Positions 18,587 to 25,995 of a stretch of 64,000 bases of DNA are shown here, piece by piece (the stretch's first letter is position 1; each line of letters starts with the position of its first letter). The notes under the pieces were generated by a model, which saw only the letters and a list, made by a program, of their open reading frames with translations, ran no database searches and was not told the origin of the DNA. Source of the DNA: Pseudooceanicola pacificus (lineage in GTDB: Bacteria > Pseudomonadota > Alphaproteobacteria > Rhodobacterales > Rhodobacteraceae); NCBI RefSeq assembly GCF_009789075.1, contig NZ_WNXQ01000004.1:1-64000 (forward strand), in the 5' to 3' direction. The translations under genes and the position numbers were made by a program.

Positions 18587-19087
18587 TCAAGGCAGGTTGA
18601 CCGCAAGCGCCAGGTTGAAGACGACGTAGATGAAGGCGCCCAGGGCAAAGGGCACGCCGATCAGGTGCAACGGCCGCCGCTCGCCGCAGGCCAGCATGGT
18701 CAGGAAGGCAAACATCAGAACGCTCGGCAGCGTGCCCAGCTGTTCGAAATATATCGACTGGAGAACGAGCAGCCCCACCGTCGCCAGGACGTACAGGGGC
18801 CGGCGGACCGAAACCCATGTGACGGGCACCGGATCGAGAACGCGCACGACAGCGGAAACGGCCACGGCGACAATCGCGATCAGCGTCGCGACCGCCAGCA
18901 GCGTTGGAAAGCCCCCGGCGCCGATGTCGATCTGGTTCAGCGGCGCCGGCAGCGCTCTAGCCTGAGCGTAATATTGCCAGAAGACGGCCAGCAGGGCGGC
19001 GCAGCCTATCAGGTCCAGCACCGGCAGGGAGCCGCGCACCACATCCCAACGCAGCCGCCATCCAAGGGCTTTCTTGTAGTCTTCCAT
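18587..19087 (-). CDS. tctB: Tripartite tricarboxylate transporter small subunit TctB
   Basis: A 166-residue small membrane subunit with four hydrophobic segments (about residues 22-40, 65-85, 100-120 and 130-160). I choose ATG 19087, preceded by GGGAGG at 5 nt, over an in-frame ATG 18 nt upstream. The sequence is poorly conserved, as is normal for TctB, and the identification rests on topology, length and position directly before tctA. The gene order B-A-C differs from the common C-B-A order. Confidence 0.88.
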   Translation of the reverse strand: MEDYKKALGWRLRWDVVRGSLPVLDLIGCAALLAVFWQYYAQARALPAPLNQIDIGAGGFPTLLAVATLIAIVAVAVSAVVRVLDPVPVTWVSVRRPLYVLATVGLLVLQSIYFEQLGTLPSVLMFAFLTMLACGERRPLHLIGVPFALGAFIYVVFNLALAVNLP

Positions 19088-19102
19088 TCGATCCTCCCTC
19101 AT

Positions 19103-19123
19103 CAACGCCCGGACAGGACGTTG
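19103..19123. other. Inverted repeat upstream of tctB
   Basis: CAACGCCC (19103-19110) and GGACGTTG (19116-19123) form a near-perfect inverted repeat with a GGACA loop, 16 bp upstream of the tctB start codon. It could be a regulator site, an mRNA leader structure or part of the end of the fadJ transcript. Function is unknown. Confidence 0.25.
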
Positions 19124-19165
19124 ACTGAACTCCTTGCCGCCAGTTTCTCAAATCGGCATCCGGGT

Positions 19166-19183
19166 CGTGAACTGAGTATTTGT
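19166..19183 (-). promoter_or_regulatory. Repeated upstream element, tctB copy
   Basis: CGTGAACTGAGtaTTTGT (plus-strand reading) is the second copy of the element at 17038-17055, again about 80 bp upstream of a transporter gene start. Two copies at equivalent positions within one operon suggest a duplicated promoter or operator that lets tctBA and tctC be expressed separately from fadJ. Confidence 0.45.
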
Positions 19184-19242
19184 TTGCCTTGCTGTCACTT
19201 CGCTTTGGCCTTGGTGCGAGCCGAACCGGCGCATGGCTGCCG

Positions 19243-21195
19243 TCAGCCTGGTGTGCCCGCCATGTACATCGGTCCGCCCCGGTGGCGCGGAAAGCCGTAG
19301 CCGGTGATCATCACCACATCGATGTCGCCGGGCGTTTCGGCGATCCCCTCGTCCAGGACCGCCTGCCCCGCGCGCTGCATCGTCGACAGGATGCGCTCCA
19401 TGATCTCCTGTTTGGTGAATGCCTTGCGCGTGCGGCCTGCCCTTGCGCTTTCCTCTTCGAGGATCCGCGTGACCTCCGGGTCGATTTCGGCCTTGCCCGA
19501 GCTGTAGTCATACCAGCCCTTTCCCGCCTTGCGCCCCAGTCGCCCGGCTGCGCAGAGGCGGTCGGCGATATGGGCATAGCGCTCGGAGGGATCGCGATGC
19601 GCGGCGCGGGCCCGGCGCCAAGCCCATGCGATGTCCAGTCCGCTCATGTCCTGAACGGCGTGAATCCCCATAGCAAAGCCGAACGCCTGCATTGCCGCGT
19701 CGATCTCGTGCGGCAGGGCACCCTCTTCCAACATGAACTCGCAGTCGCGCCGGTAGGACGCCATGATCCGGTTGCCGATGAACCCGTCGCACACCCCGGC
19801 GACCACCGGGATCTTGCCCAGAAGCCTGGCCAGGGCACCGCCCGTCGCCAGAGCACGCGCGCCGGTTGCCTCGCCACGCACCACTTCAAGCAGCTTCATG
19901 ACATGAGCGGGCGAGAAGAAATGCAGCCCCAGAATGCGCGCAGGATCCCGTGTCGTCCGGGCCAGCTCGTCCACGTCCAGATAGGAGGTATTGGTGGCAA
20001 GGACCGCTTCCGCTGGCATCACGGCGTCCAGCTTCGCGAAGACCTCGCGCTTGATGTCCATGTCCTCGAACACCGCCTCGATCACCAGCGGACAGTCCGT
20101 CAGCGCCGCATAGTCCGTGCCGGTCCGCAGCAGGGCAAGAGCGGACTCCCCCCCGGATGCTGCGACCGCGCCACGCCTGACACTGGCGGCAATGGTTTCG
20201 GCCACGCGGGCCCTGGCGGCAGCGGCGGCCGTGGCGTCGCGCTCGATCAGGCGGACCTGCGCACCCGCCAGCAGCAGTGCCGTGGCGATACCCGCCCCCA
20301 TCGTGCCGCCGCCAATCACGCCCACGGACGACAGGTCGGCCGCCGCCGCATCCGCCTGTTTCAGGGCCCGCCCCGCCGCGCGCTCGGCAAAGAAGACATG
20401 TCTGAGGGCCGCGGCCTCGTCCGACGCGGCCAGCCGCAGAAAGCGGTCCCGCTCTCCTGCAAGCGCCAGGTCGACCGGCTCCTGTGCCGCGCATCTGAGG
20501 GAGGCGAGCGCTTCGAGTGGCGCCTGCGCACCACGGCTGCGCCTGCGCAGCTGTGCCTCCTGCGCGGACCAGTCGATGGCTTCGCCCGCCACCAGGTCGC
20601 GCAGAAGCGCCGGATCGGGTCGCCCCGTTGCGGCCAGTTCATTCGCCATGGCGGCGGCCTCGGCCAGAAGGTCGCCCGTGGCCAGACGGTCGATCAACCC
20701 GGTCTCAAGGGCCTCTTGCGCGCCAATCGGCTTTCCACCGGTGGCCAGTTTGATTGCGGTTGCCATCGGGACCAGACGCGGCAGGCGCACCGTTCCACCC
20801 GAACCGGGAATGATCCCGATATTGACCTCGGGCAGGCCGAGCTTGGTGTCGGGCGAGGCGATCCGGGCGTGGCAGGCCATCGCCACCTCCAGCCCGCCGC
20901 CAAGCGCCAGACCGTTCATGGCGGCCACCCAGGGCACGGTTGAATCGGAGATCGCCGCCAGCACATCGGGCAGGAACGGCGCAACCGGCGGCTGGCCAAG
21001 CTCGCGAATGTCGGCCCCGGCCACAAAGCCGCGACCGGCGCCGCTCAACACCACCGCCCGGACGCCGGCGTCCCGCAGGTGCAAGACGGCGTCCTGCAAT
21101 CCCTGACGGACGGCACGACCCAGGGCATTCACCGGAGGATTGTCGATCGTGACCCAACCAAGCCTGTCCCTGATGTTCACAGCCACGTCAGCCAT
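19243..21195 (-). CDS. fadJ: Bifunctional enoyl-CoA hydratase / 3-hydroxyacyl-CoA dehydrogenase (FadJ-like)
   Basis: A 650-residue fusion. The crotonase domain (about 1-190) has VLSGAGRGFVAGAD for the oxyanion hole and both catalytic Glu positions (GGGLEVAMACHA and GLPEVNIGIIPGSGGT). The NAD-binding dehydrogenase begins near residue 285 with VGVIGGGTMGAGIATALLLAG and continues into the C-terminal 3HCDH domains (LGLHFFSPAHVMKLLEVV). It hydrates an enoyl-CoA and oxidises the 3-hydroxyacyl-CoA. I choose ATG 21195 with AGGAGGGG 6 nt upstream. It heads the minus-strand cluster, and its product would feed the thiolase at the other end. Confidence 0.93.
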   Translation of the reverse strand: MADVAVNIRDRLGWVTIDNPPVNALGRAVRQGLQDAVLHLRDAGVRAVVLSGAGRGFVAGADIRELGQPPVAPFLPDVLAAISDSTVPWVAAMNGLALGGGLEVAMACHARIASPDTKLGLPEVNIGIIPGSGGTVRLPRLVPMATAIKLATGGKPIGAQEALETGLIDRLATGDLLAEAAAMANELAATGRPDPALLRDLVAGEAIDWSAQEAQLRRRSRGAQAPLEALASLRCAAQEPVDLALAGERDRFLRLAASDEAAALRHVFFAERAAGRALKQADAAAADLSSVGVIGGGTMGAGIATALLLAGAQVRLIERDATAAAAARARVAETIAASVRRGAVAASGGESALALLRTGTDYAALTDCPLVIEAVFEDMDIKREVFAKLDAVMPAEAVLATNTSYLDVDELARTTRDPARILGLHFFSPAHVMKLLEVVRGEATGARALATGGALARLLGKIPVVAGVCDGFIGNRIMASYRRDCEFMLEEGALPHEIDAAMQAFGFAMGIHAVQDMSGLDIAWAWRRARAAHRDPSERYAHIADRLCAAGRLGRKAGKGWYDYSSGKAEIDPEVTRILEEESARAGRTRKAFTKQEIMERILSTMQRAGQAVLDEGIAETPGDIDVVMITGYGFPRHRGGPMYMAGTPG

Positions 21196-21601
21196 GCACT
21201 GCCCCTCCTGCGCAAACGCCACCACCCGGCGGATTGTGCGTGTATACTGTGCAGCCGGTTTGCCGTGACCAAACCATTGGTTGGGTTCAGGCCAGCCCTG
21301 GATGAACTATGCTGTGAGCATGTTGCGCACCGCCGGAACACACCGCAGGACGGTTCCTGGCTCTGCAAGAGGACACAGCACCATGGGTGGTTCAGACCAA
21401 CCGCAAACCGGCGACCCGGCCCTTCGCACCATCGCGATGTCGACTGGCCCCGACCCTGCCGGCAGGCCCGGTCCTGTCCCGAACGCGCCGAATACGGTTT
21501 AGCGCGGCCACCGACCTGCCACCCCATCCGGGCCGCCCTGAACCGGTGGCTTCGAACGGCTGTGCACCTGAAACACCCCCAAGACTCCCAAGGACTTCGC
21601 T
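21196..21601. promoter_or_regulatory. Divergent promoter region between fadJ and the AbrB-family gene
   Basis: About 400 bp without a convincing gene. A 17-bp palindrome with one mismatched pair lies at 21269-21285 (core AACCATTGGTT, 21272-21282). On the minus strand a TATACA (21246-21241) follows it at a distance compatible with a -10 box, so the palindrome would cover the -35 region of a fadJ promoter. This is a candidate operator. The remaining sequence toward 21601 shows nothing I can name. Confidence 0.35.
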
Positions 21602-22666
21602 GTGTCGCCGCGCATCAAGACCCTGCTTTCCCTTTCCGCACTTTACCTGGCAGCCGCTTGCGCCGGGTGGGTCTTCGCCTGGCTGGGCATCCCCCTGCCC
21701 TGGATGATCGGACCGCTTGTCCTGTCGGCAACGTTGTCGATCTCGGGCTTTCTCAAGGTCATGGTTCCGGTCAAGACGCGTCCGTTCGGTCAGATGGTCA
21801 TTGCCGCGCAGGTGGGTCTTGCATTCACGCCGGCCGCGCTGGCCGCATTGCTGAACCTCGCTCCGGTCATGATCGGGACTGCACTTGCGTCGGCGGTTTG
21901 TGCCGGCATGATTGCCGTCCTCGTGGCGCGCACCACGCGGATCCGTCTGTCGCAGGCGTTCCTGTCGACATTTCCGACAAGCCCGGTCGAAGCCGCGATC
22001 ATGGCCGAACGTCACGGGTGCGACCCCGCGCCGGTCATCCTTGCACAGACCACGCGCATCGCGGCGGTGGTGATCCTCGTGCCGATCGCGGTGTTTGCAT
22101 TGGACGGCTGGCCTGACCGTTCCGGCGCGGTAAGCGGCGGCAGCTTCGATCCGATTGGCAACGGGTTCCTGGCGCTGCTGGCCCTCACGGGTGCGTTGCT
22201 CTTCAAGCGTGTCGGACTGTCCAACCCCTATTTCCTGGGGCCGCTGACATTCTCGGCGGCGGCCAGTGCCATCGGTCTGCACCCCGCGGCCTTCCCGACG
22301 GAACTCCTGTCCCTCGCGCAGATCGTCCTGGGAACCTGGCTGGGCAGCACCTTTCGGCACGACCTGTTCCTCAATCAAAAGCGCCAGTTGTTTGCGATCA
22401 TTGCAAGCACGCTGGTGTTGCTGGGTCTGGTTTCCGGGATTGCGGTCGCGATTGCCCTGTTGGCCAGTCAGCCGTGGGAGGTCCTCGTTCTGGGGGCCGC
22501 GCCCGGCGGTGTCACCGAAATGGCGCTGACGGCCAAGTTCCTGGGGATCGACCTCGCCCTTGTGACGGCCTTTCAGCTGACCAGGATCTTTCTGTTCATG
22601 TCGAACATACCGTGGATCATCCGCATGATCGACGCCTACGAGCAGCGGAGGGAGGCGCGCAGGTAG
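21602..22666 (+). CDS. AbrB-family membrane protein (PF05145 type)
   Basis: A 354-residue integral membrane protein of the AbrB/'ammonia monooxygenase' family, with about ten hydrophobic segments and an internal duplication: GWVFAWLGIPLPWMIGPLVLSATL in the first half is echoed by RVGLSNPYFLGPLTFSAA in the second. The motif LVLGAAPGGVTEMALTA near residue 300 is characteristic. Substrates of this family are not firmly established; organic acids and regulation of other genes have both been proposed. The start is GTG 21602. It is divergent to fadJ and may belong functionally to that cluster. Confidence 0.85.
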   Translation: MSPRIKTLLSLSALYLAAACAGWVFAWLGIPLPWMIGPLVLSATLSISGFLKVMVPVKTRPFGQMVIAAQVGLAFTPAALAALLNLAPVMIGTALASAVCAGMIAVLVARTTRIRLSQAFLSTFPTSPVEAAIMAERHGCDPAPVILAQTTRIAAVVILVPIAVFALDGWPDRSGAVSGGSFDPIGNGFLALLALTGALLFKRVGLSNPYFLGPLTFSAAASAIGLHPAAFPTELLSLAQIVLGTWLGSTFRHDLFLNQKRQLFAIIASTLVLLGLVSGIAVAIALLASQPWEVLVLGAAPGGVTEMALTAKFLGIDLALVTAFQLTRIFLFMSNIPWIIRMIDAYEQRREARR

Positions 22667-22765
22667 ACCCGGGAGGATCTCAGTCGCGGCGTGCGCGCAT
22701 GCCGCCATCTCCGCCGATTTCCGTACCGGTGACAGAACCGGCTTCTTCCAGCCCCGGTTCCCGCC

Positions 22766-22792
22766 ACCGCACACGGTGCTTGACGGTGCGGT
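22766..22792. terminator. Hairpin between convergent AbrB-family and Fic genes
   Basis: A perfect 7-bp stem ACCGCAC (22766-22772) and GTGCGGT (22786-22792) with a 13-nt loop sits in the 138-bp convergent gap. It lacks a U-tract on either strand. A bidirectional terminator role is plausible from position only. Confidence 0.3.
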
Positions 22793-22804
22793 CCGCCCGG
22801 CGAC

Positions 22805-24091
22805 CTAGCGCAGGTCCACCCCGTCCAGGTCACCCGGTGTCAGCCGGTAGCGGATGACATTGCCTTCATGCAGACCCGCGATCTGCTCGCGGACATAAGC
22901 GACAACATCCGCCCGATCCGCATCGGGTATGCCAGCGGCCAGGGCCATCGCGTCAACCGCATCGTTTCGGAAGGCCTTGAATTCGAGAACGCAACGCCGG
23001 ACCGCGGCACGGACAAAGTCCCGATAGGCAAGGGCTGCCTTTTCCGGGCTCTCGACCTCGGCGCGGAGAATTCGGTACTTTTCGGCGGACGCCAGGTACG
23101 CGTCTACGTAGACCTCGCGCAGCAGCGCCACGTTGTTCAGTTCATAGACCCCGATCAGCCCGTCGACATAATCGCCGTCGTCCATCGTCGTGAAGGACAT
23201 CGGCGCAAGATCCGACTTCAGCAGCGGGATGTTCGAAGCCACGCGCGAGGTGCGCTTGTTCACGTCGGCAAAGGCCTGCAGATACGGGATGTGCACCAGG
23301 AGGAAGAACGACTGTTCGAACGGATCGGCGATCCGGGCCGCCTTGTGCAGCAGGATGTCGAATTCCTCTGCGATCGTGACCGCATCGTCGAGCGGCCGAT
23401 AGCTGGAGTGCGAGATCGCGACCGGCATCGCCCGCAATCGGCCCGACATCGCCGGATCCGCCAGCAGACCGTCTGAAAGCAGCGCATGAATCGCGAACAG
23501 ATCGGCACGCCGCAGCGCGATCGCATCGAGATTGTCGACCACATGCTGGATGGCGTCCTTGTGGTTGAGGATCATCAGGGCTTCTTTCCGATCCTTTCCC
23601 GCAGCTTCTTCGCCAAACCTGATCAGTCGCTCGGTCTGCAGAATATCGTAGGTGTTGCCCTCCATCCTGGACGACGCCCAGCTGAGATCGACCAGAAGCT
23701 GTTCGAGGATCCGGCGCGCATATGTTCCGGCCGGAAGCGCGCCACCCTGCGGACGGCCAGCCTCCAGCAGTCTGTCGCGGTCCGGTGCGGACAGATACCA
23801 GGTCTTTCCCGGGACATATGCGTCCAGAAATTCCGGTCGATAGGACACCGGCGCGCGCCTGTTGTAGGGCGTCGACAAATGCGCCCGGACGACCGCACCA
23901 CCGGCAAGCCTGTATCCCGTCGCCCTGCCCTTGCCGGATACCTCGAGGCGACCGTCCTCCACCATGCGCCGCAGGAGACGCCATATGGTGGTTTCGCTCA
24001 CATCCTGCGCGACACCCTTCCGGATGGCATTGCGTCCGGCGCCCGGGTTCTCTCGGACAAAGTCGAGGATGTCTTGATCCGACAAGGCCAT
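22805..24091 (-). CDS. Fic-fold protein with N-terminal winged helix and degenerate active site
   Basis: A 428-residue protein taking ATG 24091; an in-frame GTG at 24136 is possible. Residues 1-65 look like a winged helix-turn-helix. The inhibitory-helix motif (S/T)xxxE(G/N) is intact as S140-E144-G145. The Fic core reads QAFADVNKRTSR (272-283) where HxFx(D/E)GNGRxxR is expected, so the catalytic His is Gln272, while the nucleotide-binding Asn and Arg remain. Canonical AMP transfer is therefore unlikely by the usual mechanism. No antitoxin gene is adjacent. It may act as a DNA-binding regulator, perhaps on the TGAAACGA repeats upstream of its own gene. Confidence 0.85.
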   Translation of the reverse strand: MALSDQDILDFVRENPGAGRNAIRKGVAQDVSETTIWRLLRRMVEDGRLEVSGKGRATGYRLAGGAVVRAHLSTPYNRRAPVSYRPEFLDAYVPGKTWYLSAPDRDRLLEAGRPQGGALPAGTYARRILEQLLVDLSWASSRMEGNTYDILQTERLIRFGEEAAGKDRKEALMILNHKDAIQHVVDNLDAIALRRADLFAIHALLSDGLLADPAMSGRLRAMPVAISHSSYRPLDDAVTIAEEFDILLHKAARIADPFEQSFFLLVHIPYLQAFADVNKRTSRVASNIPLLKSDLAPMSFTTMDDGDYVDGLIGVYELNNVALLREVYVDAYLASAEKYRILRAEVESPEKAALAYRDFVRAAVRRCVLEFKAFRNDAVDAMALAAGIPDADRADVVAYVREQIAGLHEGNVIRYRLTPGDLDGVDLR

Positions 24092-24670
24092 GAAACGATA
24101 TCCCGCAAGTATGAGACGATTATAGCATTGATACACCTACATTTTTCATGGGCGCAAGGTTTCGTTTCACGGATTTTGCAACGATACGGACGGCAGGATG
24201 CAGAAGCGGCCATCACCGGAAGGGTGAAACGACTATCATATTGAAATTATGTGTTTTTCCTGACCTTCGGCTGAATCGTTGCACAGCGCATGAAACGATA
24301 GCCCGGGACCGCATGGCGGGCTCCGTTGCATCGACGTGTCCGGCGCGCACCACGGGCCGCCCCCTCGCCCGTTTCAGGCAGCTTGCGGAAAGGGTTTGGC
24401 CACGCAGTCGACCTGATGGGCAACCCCGCTCCCGCAGGTCCCGAACTGGCGCTTTCGGATCCTGCGGAAGGGCGTCTGCCGTCATGCCGCGCTCGGCCAG
24501 CATATCCATGTGCGACACCAAATGGCGACAGCACCGGCGAAGGGCCATCCGGACGATCTCTTGCCGACACCGATGCCGTTTGACCAGGACACTGCGCCAC
24601 GCCATCGGCCCCTTCATCTTCACAAGCAAGCAGAGACGGCGATTTCCGCCGAGATCATGCAACGGACCCT
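24092..24670. repeat. Intergenic region with four TGAAACGA repeats
   Basis: About 580 bp, AT-rich for this genome between 24100 and 24300. The 8-mer TGAAACGA occurs at 24091-24098 (touching the fic start codon), 24162-24169 (reverse strand), 24225-24232 and 24291-24298. The copies at 24089 and 24289 extend to a 17-bp match with one mismatch, exactly 200 bp apart. This resembles a multi-copy operator. From 24300 to the serine hydrolase stop there are open frames on both strands, but none has recognisable protein features or a convincing ribosome-binding site. Confidence 0.45.
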
Positions 24671-25936
24671 TTAGTTGGCGGAGGCGTGGATCTCGGTGAT
24701 CGAGCCATAGATCATGTTGCGCAGGATCCCGCGGAGGCCGGCGCTCTTCCTGGGCGCCTGAAGCATCCAGATGACAAACATGTCCTCCGCCGGGTCGCCC
24801 ATCATGTAAGTCCCCGCCGAACCGCCCCAGAAGAAGTCGCCGGGATTGCCGTTCAGAACGCCGCCGCCCGCCTCGCGACGCACCGCGACGCCCAGGCCAA
24901 AGCCGTAGTCGCGACCGGGAATGTCGAACTGGCCCTTGGCAATATCGCCAAGCTGGTCGGTCAGCATGTACTTGACCGTCGCGGGTGACAGCAGCTGCAC
25001 CCCGTCGAAGGATCCGCCGTTCATCAGCATGGCCATGAACCTGGCATAGTCCTGCGCCGTGGAGACCAGCCCGCCGCCGCCGGTTTCAAAGGGCCGCGTT
25101 TCCCGGGGATCGAAAACGGCGATGTTGCCGATCATGCGGTCGTCGTCGAACGGCTCGGCGATCAGGGCCTGGTCCGCGGGATCGTCGATGCTGAACCCCG
25201 TGCGCGTCATGCCGAGCGGGTCGAACACCCGGGCCTTCATCACCTCGCTCAGTTTTGCGCCCTCGATTACCTCGATCACGGCCCCCAGCACATCGGTGGC
25301 GCGGCTGTATTCCCAGACCGTTCCGGGCTGATGCTCCAGCGGCAGGCTGCCGAGCACCTCCGCCACCTCGCGGTTGGTCTTCTCGCCATTGCCGGGGTTC
25401 TCGGCCTTCAGGGCGGCGCGGGCCGGGCCGGTTCCGAAGAAGCCGTAGGTGAGGCCGGCCGTGTGCCGCATCAGGTCCAGCACGGTGATCTTCCGTCTGG
25501 CGGGTTCGGTCCGGACGCTCCCGTCGGCGGCGGTGGTGGCGACGGTCATCTCCGCGAATTCGGGAAGGTATTTCGACAGCGGTGCCGCCAGATCCAGCTT
25601 GCCTTCCTCGACCAGCATCAGCGCCACGACCGAGGTCACCGGCTTTGTCATCGAATAGATGCGAAAGATGCTGTCCGTGGTCATCGCCTCCCCCTCCGGG
25701 CTGCGCTTCCCGAGGGCCGAGAGATGGGCGATCCTGCCGTCCCGGGCGACCAGAACCACCGCGCCGGGAAAGGCTCCGGCGGCAATCTTGTCTTCCAGCA
25801 GGGCGTCGATGCGGCCGAGTTTTTCGGCAGACATGCCGACCTCTGCCGGTTCCGCCATCGGCAGGTCCGCGGCCAGCGTGGCGGTCGCGATGGCAAACAC
25901 CGCTCCCGCGGCCGCAAATCTGATTGCAGCTTTCAT
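24671..25936 (-). CDS. Serine hydrolase (class C beta-lactamase-like), exported
   Basis: A 421-residue beta-lactamase-fold esterase/peptidase. The signal peptide is about residues 1-23 (AVFAIATATLAA). The nucleophile motif SxxK is S95-M-T-K98. The YxN motif is replaced by Y-S-R (WEYSRATDV), and the third motif is represented by WGGSAGT, as in EstB-type esterases, so esterase or amidase activity is more likely than beta-lactamase. GGAGG precedes the ATG by 7 nt. It is the last gene after the TRAP-TAXI transporter and may release the transported acid from an ester in the periplasm. Confidence 0.88.
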   Translation of the reverse strand: MKAAIRFAAAGAVFAIATATLAADLPMAEPAEVGMSAEKLGRIDALLEDKIAAGAFPGAVVLVARDGRIAHLSALGKRSPEGEAMTTDSIFRIYSMTKPVTSVVALMLVEEGKLDLAAPLSKYLPEFAEMTVATTAADGSVRTEPARRKITVLDLMRHTAGLTYGFFGTGPARAALKAENPGNGEKTNREVAEVLGSLPLEHQPGTVWEYSRATDVLGAVIEVIEGAKLSEVMKARVFDPLGMTRTGFSIDDPADQALIAEPFDDDRMIGNIAVFDPRETRPFETGGGGLVSTAQDYARFMAMLMNGGSFDGVQLLSPATVKYMLTDQLGDIAKGQFDIPGRDYGFGLGVAVRREAGGGVLNGNPGDFFWGGSAGTYMMGDPAEDMFVIWMLQAPRKSAGLRGILRNMIYGSITEIHASAN

Positions 25937-25995
25937 GGTAATTCCTCCATCTGGTTGTCCGCCGCTGCCTCCCGCAGGGCGGTGTCGTGCAGCCG

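Noticed and set aside
24213..24662. A possible 149-codon gene between the Fic and serine hydrolase genes
   Set aside because: Overlapping frames of similar length exist on both strands, composition is Arg/Cys-rich, and no ribosome-binding site or known motif is visible.
22805..24670. A toxin-antitoxin pair formed by the Fic gene and a small upstream gene
   Set aside because: No small frame near 24.1-24.7 kb has an antitoxin-like sequence or ribosome-binding site, the inhibitory motif is within the Fic protein itself, and the catalytic His is absent.
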